In this document: positions 1 to 54,400 of the stretch, one piece after another
Layout of the letters: each line of letters starts with the position of its first letter
How positions within the stretch are numbered: the stretch's first letter is position 1
DNA from: Branchiostoma floridae
Taxonomy: Eukaryota; Chordata; Leptocardii; Amphioxiformes; Branchiostomatidae
Length of the DNA: 64,000 nucleotides
NCBI RefSeq assembly: GCF_000003815.2
Contig: NC_049982.1
Span: 33,452,308 to 33,516,307, forward strand
Direction: 5' to 3'
Notes under the pieces: model-generated
What the model was told of the DNA's origin: nothing
Databases searched by the model: none
Seen by the model: only the letters and a program-made list of their open reading frames with translations
Program-made: the position numbers and the translations under genes

Positions 1-1
1 A

Positions 2-343
2 AAAGCTTTGAGAGAACTCTATCTCTCGAGAAGGTACCAGGAAGGGCCTTTATTCAGGCTCTGGTCAGGAACTTTCCTCACAAGGTCAAATTTGACCCTT
101 GTTCTAAGACAAGCCTTGACTATGTTAGGTATCAATTCGAGTCATTATGCCTCCCACTCCTTTCGGAAGGGTGCAGCTACAACAGCTGCAGAAAGAGGTA
201 TCCCTCCTTGGTTGATTCAGATCCTAGGCAGATGGTCGTCAGAGTGTTACAAGCTATACATCTCTTTGGCTACAGATCAGTTAAAAGAGGTCTCTTTTAA
301 CTTGACTAGACATAGTAGTCAGGTCTATATGGGGGGAAGGTAA
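2..343 (+). CDS. Tyrosine recombinase C-terminal fragment (YR retroelement or Crypton)
   Basis: This reading frame is open from the window edge to a stop at 341-343. The last third carries a tyrosine-recombinase catalytic signature: His-x-x-Arg in SHSFRKGAATTAA, then GRWSSE followed by closely spaced tyrosines (CYKLYI) that would include the nucleophile. The usual family would have the rest of the recombinase domain upstream, outside the window. Such enzymes occur in DIRS/Ngaro-like retrotransposons and Crypton DNA transposons. The direct repeat that follows (373-495 and 1914-2026) suggests a DIRS/Ngaro-type element with repeats after the YR gene, but no reverse transcriptase is visible, so the class is an inference. 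It is a transposon gene, not part of KDM3. Confidence 0.7.
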   Translation, partial: KALRELYLSRRYQEGPLFRLWSGTFLTRSNLTLVLRQALTMLGINSSHYASHSFRKGAATTAAERGIPPWLIQILGRWSSECYKLYISLATDQLKEVSFNLTRHSSQVYMGGR

Positions 344-372
344 CGTATTCCTGAGGAACACGTTACCTTTGT

Positions 373-495
373 GGGCAAACTTTGTGCGTAGGTTGCGCTC
401 AAAGCCCCCCATCTCACCTGATAACAGGCAAAAATTTGTGATGCAAATTGGTAACACTGGAAATCTTACGTATCTCACTCCCCCTTCTTATGCCA
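373..495 (+). repeat. Direct repeat, copy 1 (YR-element terminal region)
   Basis: About 123 bp beginning GGGCAAACTTTGTGCGTAGG and ending CTTCTTATGCCA. It recurs almost identically at 1914-2026, 1541 bp downstream, where it runs into the assembly gap. Just before it, at about 340-367, a short hairpin has arms GGTAACGT and ACGTTACC. The position directly after the recombinase ORF fits the split or terminal direct repeats of tyrosine-recombinase retrotransposons. Confidence 0.75.
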
Positions 496-1913
496 CAAGA
501 ACTGTGTTGTTGTCCTTTATTCAATTGTATGTTATTTTAGTTAACATGTGTGTATGCAAGCTGGATGAATGACAATTAATGTGAACTTAACCATTCTTGC
601 AATGGTTGAGTGATGTTAATTCGTCAAATCCAGCTGGTGAGATGAATTTGACAGCCCAATCTGTGGTCCCAGACATTCGTCTCCCTTAGCAAAGCTTGCT
701 ATTAGATTCATAGATTCTTATACTTGTGCTAACTTTACACCAAGCTGGTTGCCAGACGAATCTCATTTTATAGTGTGAATGTCTCTTTCAAAATGTTGTT
801 TTAACGCTTCCAGCCTAATTCTCACCTACCCGGCAGTAATCAGTCGTCTCTCCAAACAACTCCTTCGTCTACCATACTAGCTTGGTGTCAGTAATTAGCT
901 TTGAATTGTTAATAACCCAAGCTGGGGATATATTCAGACTCCAGTCAAGCTATCTCAATTCTGACTCAGACTTCAAGCAGGAGCTGTCAAGTTTTTCCCA
1001 CCCTACCCACCCTTTATTTGACTTGTTCAAAGTTGTAACTAGTTTGTTTTAAGTTTTGAGTCAAGGTGTGTTAAACACCTGCTGGACAAGAGCATGGATT
1101 TAACCGACCAGCCCGCTATTGGCTATAAAAACTTTTGGCACCCAGGGTAAAACGGTCGCCGGCTCGCAGCAAGACTCAAGTAGTAGGTATATGGACCTTG
1201 CAATAGACTTGCTGTGCTATCTGATCGATAATATTGAGCCTTTTGGAGGAAATGTGTATGTTGCCTTTTCCTCTCGGTTTCCTTATGGTTGATCCAAATT
1301 TTAAACAGATTGTTAGGTATCCTCTGAAACACTATAGTTTACCTTGGTTGTTACGATACTCTGTTAACCTAGAAGTAAAGCAAGGTCCTTTAGGAGAAGT
1401 TGAGTTTCTGAATAAACAAACCGGGAACGGATACAAGGATCTTTCAGTGTTACCACAGATTATGTCAAAAAGAACCTTTCCATTTAAGTTCAACAAGGGA
1501 GTACTATGGTTTACTCTGTACTTGTTGGGAGACATTGAGCTCCAGGAAACAGTCCCAGAATGGGGGCCGCACAACATAGAAAAAGGGACGTTCTCGTGGT
1601 AGAGACGTCCCACGGTGCCTACCTTGGTTCGCCAAGAGGGTTGCCCGCGGAGTTTCTGGGACTGTGTAACCATGGTCCATTACTGAGTTGTGATGGGTGG
1701 TTACAACGTGTGTGGAACTATGTACTGTCACATCTTGATCGAATGGGTGGTTATCTCACCGGTAACCATGGACCGTTACTTTCAGTGTGTGTGTGATGAG
1801 TAGTTCCACGGTGTGTCACCTCGCCTTTGGTCAGTAGGGAGGTGCGAAGATCTTTGCTAGATCTTGGTAGACATGGAAGGTTAGATTTGTGTTGGTTTGT
1901 GTGGGGCAAACTT
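496..1913. other. Sequence between the two direct repeats, no recognised gene
   Basis: I see no coding exon or recognisable domain here. Short ORFs on both strands around 1234-1730 lack familiar motifs and overlap each other. Around 1660-1770 a near repeat GGTAACCATGG / TAACCATGGTCC occurs twice. It is probably the inner part of the YR element or of a related non-autonomous copy. Confidence 0.4.
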
Positions 1914-2026
1914 TGTGCGTAGGGTGCGCTCAAAGCCCCCCATCTCACCTGATAACAGGCAAAAATTTGTGATGCAAATTGGTAACACTGGAAAATCTAC
2001 GTATCTCACTCCCCCTTCTTATGCCA
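1914..2026 (+). repeat. Direct repeat, copy 2, truncated by assembly gap
   Basis: Second copy of the 373-495 repeat, differing by only a few bases (for example AGGGTGCG against AGGTTGCG). The match continues up to the first N. The assembly break may therefore be caused by the repeat itself. Confidence 0.75.
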
Positions 2027-2126
2027 NNNNNNNNNNNNNNNNNNNNNNNNNNNNNNNNNNNNNNNNNNNNNNNNNNNNNNNNNNNNNNNNNNNNNNNNNN
2101 NNNNNNNNNNNNNNNNNNNNNNNNNN
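2027..2126. other. Assembly gap (100 N)
   Basis: A run of exactly 100 N, the conventional placeholder for a gap of unknown length. Any translation spanning it is meaningless. Confidence 0.98.
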
Positions 2127-2358
2127 TGGTAGAAGATATCAGGGAAAACCAGTTGTACAAGTCAAAGTCACTAACTCTAAAGGATTGTATGCAAATACCA
2201 ATCTTATGTAAATCATGTTTAGACAATTTCTTTGTTTCATGTTTAGACAACTACAAGACAACAACAATGTGCATGTTTTGAAACATTACTAGAAGTGTAG
2301 CTCCCTCCACCTTGCTTTATTTTAGGCTTTTTTACCATTTCTCTGTGCAGTGACCTCA

Positions 2359-2439
2359 AATAAAGTACGCACCCCAACTTTGGCAACAACTTGTAGCACC
2401 TTTTCAATTTTGAAAAGTTAAAAAAGTGCGTACTTTATT
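2359..2439. repeat. Hairpin MITE fragment (AATAAAGTACGCAC family)
   Basis: Inverted arms AATAAAGTACGCAC and GTGCGTACTTTATT enclose a loop that itself contains TTTTCAATTTTGAAAA. A longer relative lies at 31502-31887, and a half copy is seen near 25975-26000. The remaining sequence from 2440 to 3102 shows no gene. Confidence 0.6.
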
Positions 2440-3102
2440 CGAGAATATACGGTAGTCACTTACCGCGACTCACCAGTAAGTTTGGACTCCCTATTATAAA
2501 ATCCTAGCTAAAAGCCTGGTCACAGCGTACTGTGCACTGTGACACATCAATGATTATGGGTAAGCCCAGAGCAGTGTCCTGTCTAATGCTGGGACAGGTT
2601 TGACTGCCAACACTGTGGTAGAAAAGTCTACTATACTGTATCCAGAGGGTAGATACAATCAGATCAGTGACACTGACAGTTGATGATCATGAAAGCACCG
2701 CACTGCCAAGAGGGACTGCTATCATGTCAGTCTGTAGTTCCAAGTCGCTGTGTAGTTTCTGACTGGCTGCCAAGAACTGCAAATATTTTCTCCATGGCCA
2801 AAAAGTATTTCCTGCGACTTAAATTTAATTACAGTAATTAGACAATGAAAAGATAGAGAACAATTTTTGTTGAGTATGTCACAGCAAGTTGTCTGCCAAA
2901 CACTAACAGTAATTCTTTGACAACCTTTAGCGTCTCTTTATGAATTATAATGGTGCCGACTCGCCCGGGACCCGACCACGACCTTCAACAATATCGCTTT
3001 CTTTTGCTCCTAATAACAAACAATCTCATTCATGTTGTCGGCACTGAGCAGAATTTGAGCCTTAAGGCCCGGTTTAGACACAAAACTCATATGACGCTTA
3101 AC

Positions 3103-4152
3103 TAGTGGTGCGTACCGGTTCGCCGAACCGGACTTGGACTTGCTATAACTTTTGGTTCAAGTCCGGTTAAAACCGGAACGTAGAAAACCGTTTTTTTGGA
3201 AAACCGGAATTTTTTTTTCTTGTTGTATACTAGTATCATCTAAAAACAACGCTAGATGCCTATGTAACTTTATTAACTGCAGCTAACGAGCCCGAAAATG
3301 ACTGTATCATGTTTGCGAAAAAAAATTGTCCTACCACCGTGAGCGGGCCATTAGCACATGGTCGCGCCACCGTCCGCACGGAAACCTTCTTTCAAAATCC
3401 GGCAACGTGGCAGAAATGACTGGTTCATTTTAGTAATTTCACCCATGAAAATAACGTCTGTGATTTTGTTTATCTCCTGGTATGGGTTTTAGAAGTCCCA
3501 TACCTTCTGATAAATGAGAAATTTCTCCAGAAAAACAAGTTATAACAAATCACCCGCGCTTGTCGTCACGTTTGTCGCTTGTCGGGCTACTTCACTAAAA
3601 GCATGGGCGAGTAGTTTGTTAAAAAGAAACACAGACACCTTTATTTAAATAAATATTACGAAGTCATAAACTTATTTGATATTTATTTCCTTTAAATCTG
3701 TAACGAATAAACTTACAATTCATTTGTAAGGTTAAATGAAGAGAATAATAAAACCGCACGCATCGCTTCTACCCGCCTTACAGTACGCTATCCCAATGAC
3801 CCGTATTGACCCCGCAAGCGCCATGCTGAAATTTCGGGCCGTCAAAACACAAGCCGAAAAGGCCATATTTTACCGTGATTTCCCGACAATTATCACTGAA
3901 AATCGATTTGAAAATGACGCAGTCGTTTTCGGCAATATTTTTTATCGCATGCGGCCCGGTCGAGGGGTGGTCGCTGTCCCCGGATATGCTTAGCTAGGGG
4001 ACCTCACATAGGGCAAGTCACTTAATGCTTGTGTTGATGCGGAAAAATTTAGCGGCCGTCAAAAACCGGACTTATAAGTCCGGACCTGAACCGGAATCTC
4101 TGGACTCGAGTCCGGACCTGAACCGGAATATGAGCTCCGGTACGCACCACTA
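3103..4152. mobile_element. Non-autonomous hAT element, 1050 bp, perfect TIRs and 8-bp TSD
   Basis: The ends are exact 16-bp inverted repeats, TAGTGGTGCGTACCGG at 3103-3118 and its complement at 4137-4152. They are flanked by a perfect 8-bp duplication CGCTTAAC (3095-3102 and 4153-4160). An 8-bp TSD with TIRs starting TAG is typical of hAT transposons. Subterminal regions carry repeated CCGGACCTGAACCGGAA words. An 85-codon ORF inside (3736-3993) has no domain I recognise, and no transposase is present, so movement would depend on an enzyme supplied elsewhere. The surrounding sequence (GGCCCGGTTTAGACAC at about 3066) may itself be another MITE. Confidence 0.88.
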
Positions 4153-4829
4153 CGCTTAACCGTCACCGTTATAAGAGGAAATAAGGGGCATATGACGGTA
4201 TTTCCGCGAACCGACCTGAGCCACCTCCGGACCTGGTCCTGGGTCAGTTCAGCGGGGGGCCGGGACAGTTTCTCTCGTGTATAAAGACAAACTGTAACTG
4301 GTGACGGTAATAGGAGGTTGTGGATTATATGCTAATTATATGCTTACAAGCCCGTAGCAATTCACACATGTTTTTCCTTATTCTAAATTGTTTGAGAAAT
4401 AAAAAGTCGTCGATCGAATGTTCCAAGTGAAATGGCCACAGTGTCCCCAGTGACTGCTTCTTTGGTGTCCTCCTATGACCCTATCAACGTGCCCGGTTGC
4501 GCTACCATGTACCAGTGCAGCGAGGACAGAAGCCGAGTTCAAGCCTGGGTATTACCCGTCCGTCCTGTACATGTGCCCCATTCTCTATGTTGCGTCTCAT
4601 ACGAAGAAAAATGTGGGTAGTAAACATTAAAAACGTATTGTATAAACTGTTGCAAGGCGAAAATATGCGCCATTTTGATTCACTTGCAATACTAGAGTAG
4701 TACTCTGCTCCACGGGCGGCCTACTACGCTTCCGTCTGTGTGTCTAAAGACAAACCGTCACCGTAGCGAAGCATCACATGACAGTTTACCGTTTCCAATG
4801 GTTTCCAATGTAAAGTGGGCCTTATACAG

Positions 4830-5070
4830 CAGGGCTCGAAATACCACCTGCATATGCAGGTTAGTGCAGGTGAAATTGGAGCTGTGCAGGTATTTCTGAT
4901 GTCTACCTGCACCTAACCTGCACTGGTCCATGTACTGGGTTTTATATATAAATGTCCTATGATGTAGGACCTGGTGTATGTGGGTAGTTATTAGCTGCAT
5001 TGACTGTTACCACCATTAAGTTTAAAAGAAAAAATAGGAATGGTTTCTGAAAAAATTATTGGGTGAAAAG
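4830..5070. mobile_element. CAGGGCTCGAAATACC hAT-like MITE, one-ended copy
   Basis: Starts CAGGGCTCGAAATACC followed by repeated TGCAGGT words. It is collinear with the copy at 18258-18575 and related to 14597-14872 and 58228-58330. The far terminal repeat is not recognisable, so this is a truncated copy. Confidence 0.65.
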
Positions 5071-5437
5071 GCACCTTAAAACGTTACAATTGATTTGTTG
5101 TTTTTCAATGAAGACATAGTGCTAAGACAAGCCTTCTTATTCAAAGAGATAGTTTTAAGGTCAATCCTCTGGTCCTTTCCTTCAAACGAGGTTTTTGATC
5201 TAAAAAGCAGAGTGGTTAACCAAATACCATGCCACATTCTGCAGGGTTAGGTAGGTGTTTGCTTGCATGTAGATATAGATGTCCAGTCACACCTTTTCAA
5301 CATACTATAGTCTGGATCATCTCAATGCCACCCCCCTCCCCCCTCACATTTGAGTAGGCTGTTACAAGATGCTATCAAGTGGAAACCTGAGCTAGTGTTT
5401 ACCAGTCTTGTTTATCTTCTCTATCCTGTTGTTCCAG

Positions 5438-48190
<42,753 letters not shown>

Positions 48191-49750
48191 CCTGAAAGAT
48201 ATAGACTGACAGAGACCTACTGGCTTTTGCCCCCTGAACTGGTGGAACTTGGGATTCCAGACTTCAAACCTCAAATGTGGGACGGATGTATGGAACAGAT
48301 TTATTAATATGATGATAAAAATGAAAGAATGGTCCATCAACTGAACAATCAAGGAAGATGATCCCCCTTAAAGCATGCAGGTTGATTTTAGCAAGATTTT
48401 ATCAGCTAAAAGATTATTGGTAACTGATTCCAATTACCTGTAGGCTTTTTTGTATTGCCTTCAAAATTTAGTTTAAAAATGATTACAAATATTGTACCTT
48501 TAACGTGTTATAAAATGTTACCATTCAAAAAAATGCCCTTGGTTTCCCAAATGAAGTAGCATTGGAGAGCAAACTCTGCTGCATCATCTTGAAACAGTTA
48601 ATGGATACTTGTATGTCATACTCAATTTGATCAATCAGGCTCATGTTGGTGGGGGAATAAAGAAAGAATAGCAAAGGCAGCAAGCAGACAATACTGTGTG
48701 TACTTTGAGAGCTGTATAGAATTCTTAGATTGCTGCTGCCAAATGTTAACAAGCTCCAACTCAGGATGTACAGAATCAAAGACTTTATCCATGAAGTATG
48801 AATGAGTTTGTAGTCCGAGTGTAATTCTGTGTCAATAATTTTTCATCTTGCTCATATGTAAATAGCTATCACGTGGTATGTGTGTGTGTTGATTTTGACA
48901 CAAAGGTACATGCATGTACTTATATGTAGTGGTGAAACTGTCTGACTGGATAGTGTTTTTTGAACTTGGATTGTTGTTCCGTGCTTGAACTAAAAATGTT
49001 GTACCATTGATTATCCCAGGCAATCTACTGTGTTGTATGATATCCAGTTACATATATTGGTGCTTGCATGATGTGGTCTTGTTATGTCCAAGATTGGTGT
49101 GTATTTCAAATAAGGGAACAAGCTGCATTAGAAAAGTAAAGTTGTGGAGAATATTTGAAGATGCATTGTGTAACATGTGTTTTCTACGACAGAGAAGTTT
49201 ACTCTTTTTCCTACCATATTGTCAACCAATTGTAATTGTATTAGATACCAGAGAAAAATGATGATGACTTTGATATAGAAACATGGTGGTTGATAGTGGC
49301 ACACAAGATGTACTAACAGGTATCATGTGATTGGATACAAAGTTAATGTGATGTGGAACTAATTAAAATCGTGCCTTTGATTTTTTAGTACTATTTTTCA
49401 GCAAGCTAACTTGATATGGCTTAGATAGGACAGCTTTTTGTCACTTCTGTTATGGAAAGGTTTGGGGAAGGAGCAAATATTTGCTCTTAGCTTAAAGCTA
49501 GCCTTAACCCAGATAAGATTTCAGCAGAATGCTTTGAAGCGTTGAATGCTTCCCTCCTTGTACATAAAGTTGTGTATAGGAATATTTTTATACATGAGAA
49601 GACAGGTATGTACACTTGCTCTGTGACTTTGGAGAAGACGTCTACCTATTTTATTGGAGAAAATGTAAAGCATGACATTGCTTGGCTTTTAGAATATACT
49701 GTTGAAATCAAGACATTGTTCACTATTAAAGATTGATTTTGGTTTGTACA
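48191..49750 (+). other. KDM3 3' UTR, likely poly(A) signal ATTAAA at 49725-49730
   Basis: No further splice signal is needed after the stop. The sequence is AU-rich, without repeat termini. ATTAAA at 49725-49730 is followed within about 25 bp by a GT-rich stretch (TGTGTTGG), a plausible cleavage region. The exact end is an inference. Confidence 0.6.
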
Positions 49751-51159
49751 TGACAACTGTGTTGGAATTGTTTCATTTCTTGACTACTTGTATTCTACTG
49801 CTTGAGAGTGACCCTGCTTCCCATTCTTTGGATTAACTCTTTTTAAATGTCAATTTTGATGTTTTGTTGGAAATTTTGTCCCTAATATGTGTTTCCTATG
49901 TTAATGTGTTATTATATGATAGAAAATGGAGGTAGCATTCTGACAAGTTCAAAGAAGAAAAACGTTTATACTGGTCCCTACACCTACCGGTAACTTTTGG
50001 TGTTTTTAGTCCTGTGTTCAACCTTCTTGACAACTTAGATTTCATACTGAAGTCAACCTTTTTTTTTGGCCAAACTTTTTTTTATTCGCTCGCTCGCATC
50101 TGTTCTGGAGATCCCAGAGGATGTCATCCATATAATCAAATCAACATGGCCTAACCAAGGAGGTTATATCACAACCTCCTTGGCCTAACCAATTTTGTTT
50201 CTTCTTGGAATTGCCTCTCCAATTTTTATGTACTTTTTAGTTAGTTATGAATTAAAAGTTATTACTTTGCAAGCAAAACAGACAAACCTGGTTACAGTAA
50301 CACTCTAGTCCTGACTGACCTCATACTGACTTTGATCATGCGCACCTTTTATAGTGTGCACTACCTGACTACAGTCTCTAAACTCCTGGCGTTAGATCAT
50401 CCCCTGCATGGGTATGTGCCTTTCTACCAAATCAAAAAAAGCTAATCAAGTATAGCTACATGCATCTCAACCCAAGTATGAAATAACTGTATATGGGGTG
50501 AGGGGATATTCCTTCAGCTACAAGACTGAGTTCTGATCCATCAACTTCTCTATTTTTTTATTTATTTATTAGAGGGAAAAAACTTATTTTCATGTCAAAG
50601 TAATGCACAAAATTGGGAAGTTTCACGTTGGATTAAACCCATTAAAAATATTTTCAGGCAAACGCAACTGCTGGCAGAAAAGAAAACCCTTGCAAGTATT
50701 TTAGTCAATTATAAAGAAAATTCTCATACATTTTTTTAATCATTCAAGGTGCACGGTATTAGCCTAGGTACCATCAAGTTAGTATTTCGCTCTGACATTT
50801 CTCACGCTGTTATTCCATCTCTGAACCTTGACATCTCTAACATCTGGAACTGTCCAAAACCCTACACATGAGCGAATTGAACAGGCGGTTCAACACCCAA
50901 AATGCCTTACTTGTTAGGCCTGTTGTCTAGCGAGCTAGCCCATTCCGTAATTCCCTTATTTATTAACTGATGTCATCACCAATAGGTTTGATTGTGCCTT
51001 TCCTTTGAGATGACTGTGAATTCATTGTCTTACTCTTAGTAATCAGTGATCAATCCAAATAAAGTTTCCAACTTTTTTGTGAGCTTAGTTGTCACACACA
51101 ATAAGCTTAGATCAGTTAACACACAATAAGAAGCAACAAAAAGGCTATGAAATCAGAAT
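49751..51159. other. Convergent intergenic region
   Basis: About 1.4 kb between the two 3' ends. Apart from a 27-bp palindromic insertion at 50156-50182 I see no gene or repeat family. Confidence 0.6.
50156..50182. mobile_element. 27-bp palindromic insertion with 7-bp TSD (CAAGGAGGTT family)
   Basis: CAAGGAGGTT and AACCTCCTTG arms with a 7-nt centre, flanked by GCCTAAC on both sides (50149-50155 and 50183-50189). The structure is that of a minimal transposon. Relatives lie at 59514-59549 and 60341-60376. Confidence 0.6.
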
Positions 51160-51165
51160 TTTATT
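51160..51165 (-). terminator. PTTG1: Securin poly(A) signal AATAAA
   Basis: TTTATT on the plus strand reads AATAAA on the minus strand, about 190 bp downstream of the securin stop codon. Confidence 0.7.
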
Positions 51166-51354
51166 CAGTCACCTGACAGGAAACAATAAATAAAAACAGT
51201 ATTGCAAGACAGTACTAGAAATACGAATTAACCAGTGTTTTCACAAATTCATTACGTAAATGTTAGCAAGAAGACGAAATCCCATTGTTTCTATACATTT
51301 AAATTGCATATGCTGCAAAAAAGGCACTTGCTGCTGAAAAGGAAAGCTTATGGC

Positions 51355-51476
51355 TTAAACAATATCTGGTGAAGAGTTGAAGAGGGGTTCAAAATCCACC
51401 AGGTCAGGGAGGTCAACAGGTCCTAAGTCACTGCAGAGGTCTGGTAGGTTCAGCTCCAGGTCCAAGGGCTCATCAC
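51355..51476 (-). CDS. PTTG1: Securin last exon, acidic C-terminus
   Basis: GTTCACAG acceptor. Encodes DEPLDLELNLPDLCSDLGP and VDLPDLVDFEPLFNSSPDIV, stop TAA at 51357-51355. The acidic/leucine pattern is comparable with the separase-binding C-terminal half of vertebrate securins. Confidence 0.82.
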
Positions 51477-54400
51477 CTGTGAACAATTATTTTTTATCTT
51501 CATGCAAGTTCATACCCAAAGGCTAATTGCAAACAACGTGAAGCAGTGGTATACAATGTCATGATTGTATACTTAACGAAGGAAAGTGGGGTAAAATAGG
51601 GTAGCAGAAGTTGGTAAAGTTTGGTGACATCATTGTAACTTCTGCCACTGGCCAGGGTAGGGTAGCAGCTGGCAGAAGTTAAGTGATGTAATCTACTAGT
51701 AATAGTAGTATCTTTGCACGGTGAGTACAATAAGGCTGCCAGATGTATAAAGTTAAGCTTTGAGGATTCTTGGTTTGAACGTACGTAATGTTACCCTGCA
51801 ACATTGCTCCGTTTCTGTGACAGTGTCTGTTATGGCTATGTAGAAGGAAGTTGATTAAGTACAAGGAAATAAAATACAAGTGGTTGATATAAATTGTACG
51901 CAAGTCAGAAAATATGGAAAAGTGACCCGACGAACATCATACGGCATTACTTCGGACAACTGGCAGGATTTAGGATGACATAACACCTAGCTTCTGACAA
52001 CTGCCGGGTCTGTGGCAGAAGTTAGGACACCTAACTTTGATTTCAGTTGTGTCCAATGGCTTACGGAAAAGCCAGAACTTACATTGGAAGTACTAGTAAA
52101 ACGATTTTAACTTCCTTCAGCTTCTGCTATTTCACCCTAATACTTGACATGAATGCACTTAACACACATCATATACAATGCTTCATTGTTCATTCAATCT
52201 GTGACTTTTTGACAGCAATATTTTGCAATACAGCAATATTTTAAGTGTTCTACAAAACAAAACAAAAAACATTCTTACAACTTGGTCTTCTGACTTGTTC
52301 ATACATAAATTTGTTGATGGGTAGAGCTGGTTCATGGGTAGAGCTGGCCATGAAGGGAATGCTCCAGTTTCTCAGGAAGTTCCCAACTAGGAAGGAGGGT
52401 CTCTCATCCGCAGGAAAAATGCTGTGGTCATCTGCAGGAAAGAACAAATCATAACCATCCGTCAACCCCTTCTTATTTTCTGTACGTCTGAAACTAAACT
52501 GGCTCCTGCAGTTTAAAAAAAACACACACCACTTAGACTTACTCTCAGCATCAAGACCAAAGCATGTCCAGAACTAATCCACTCTGACGTTAACTATACT
52601 ATATGCAGTCGCAAATGAAGGAATGGGTTCAAGCGCTCGTTCGTACACCCAAAACGCCTCTGCCCAGTCCGCTTACGGGAGGGCTGTTGTCAGCGAACGA
52701 ATGCTCTAGAACCTATTCCTTAATTTGCTCATTAACTGAGATTACCACAAAAAGGTTTGAATGTGCAGGTCTCCAGACGGGTAGCAGAAGCGAACATAGG
52801 ACTAGGAGTGAAACTACTACCCGGATGGTATCCAGGCTAGATCTACCCTGGCTACACTAGTAGTACGCATATACCAAATATCAGTACAATCCATTCAGAC
52901 ATTCTCGAGTTATGATGGTCTTCTACAAACACACATACACTGTACCAAAAACATAACCTTTTTGTTGAAGGCAATCATCTCAACTAAGTTACTGCCTTTG
53001 TTCAGAAAATGATTGAATTGATTTTATTACCCTTCATTATACTGAGATTCTACAGACCGGGGCCTAAGAAACCATATGGTACCTGGTTAATATTCTCTCC
53101 ATAAGAAGTTACTCTGGTGGAGATTATACTACTACTGTAACTACATTGTTGTATTTAAAGGGAAGGTAAAGGTATACGTGTAGTCCCAAGGTTTTTGTTA
53201 AGCCTGTCGATGAAGATTAGACTTCCAGGTAATAAGATATGCCCAAAAGCAGTTACTCAAGCAACTAAATAGATTTTGGAAATGGTCAGACATTTCCGAT
53301 AGTATACTGTAAACGTATTCAAGTTTGCGGTGATTTAATTTCGAGGTAGCGGGAAAAGAACGGTTTGCTGTGGTTTTAAGTTCGCGGTAGCACCCTGCAC
53401 TGTAGGCCCTTACTGCCATAGAAAAATTTTCGTGGTGGTTTTAAGTTCGCGGTAAATTGCCAAGGCGAAAACCGCGAACAGAAAACCGCGGCGAATATTT
53501 CTGCATTTCCAGTCATGTAACATACATGTACCCACCACTGTCCTCATGAATATGCATGATCTCCATGAGTGTAACATACCCACCACTGTCCTCATGAATA
53601 TGCATGGCCTCCATGTCAGGAAGGTTGTCGGGGTTGGAAGGACTTCTGTCTGTGTGAACCTTGACCTCAACTTCCTTGGGTCCTCTCCTTTTGATCTGAA
53701 CACACAAACATGCAAATACCTGAGTCCCTAAAAATCTTTCCAACATCAGATAATAGTGGCATACTATTGACTCAGCATTAAGATATTGAGAAATTTTGAG
53801 ATAGACGATGCAGTGTTCTCATCAGGAATGATTTTTTTCACAGCATAAGGGCATGTTAACGCAGCAAAGCTATGTGGGTAGGCAATTCAGGCATGAGCAT
53901 TGTACTTGTAAAAGGTCTGGGGAATACTTTCAGCTTGAAAAAACTAACAAACACTACCACTGCACAGTTGCTGCACCTGTTTGTTAAAAACTTTGAGTAA
54001 CGTTACATGTTTTATGTATGTACTTATGTCCTTTATGAATTAAAAATTCTACTGCAATGATCAATGTACCCACAATGACATTGTGAGGTCTCAGAGGAGC
54101 TTAAAAAGATGCACTTACTAAGTAGGCTAATTTACAATACCGGAATAGCTGTTGAATTTCTTCAGAGTTTTCATAGTAAATTATATTCAGTTGGTGAATT
54201 TGTTTCATTTTGTGAAAAATAGGGGTGGATGATCAAGATAATCATATCGTTCCGTGCCAGGGGTGGGAGAACAAATTAATTCTATGGTGTGGGGCACTGT
54301 GGGCTGAGTACCCTAAGAGCAGACCTACCTGAGCCGGTGTCATACTGGTTTGTCTCAGTCCTCCTGTCTTCTGGTGGGGCTTCTTTAACCCTGGAGTTTT

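Noticed and set aside
1897-2281. ORFs of about 100 codons crossing 2027-2126
   Set aside because: They read through 100 N.
3736-3993. 85-codon ORF within the hAT element
   Set aside because: No domain, and too short for a transposase; likely chance.
39-5437. Search for the missing first KDM3 exons
   Set aside because: No segment here encodes the expected WP(A/S)L or FLVE block with splice sites. They are probably upstream of the window.
53579-53580. GTATGT donor at the end of securin exon 3
   Set aside because: Its phase leads to a stop in exon 4. GTGGGT four bases earlier gives the right phase.
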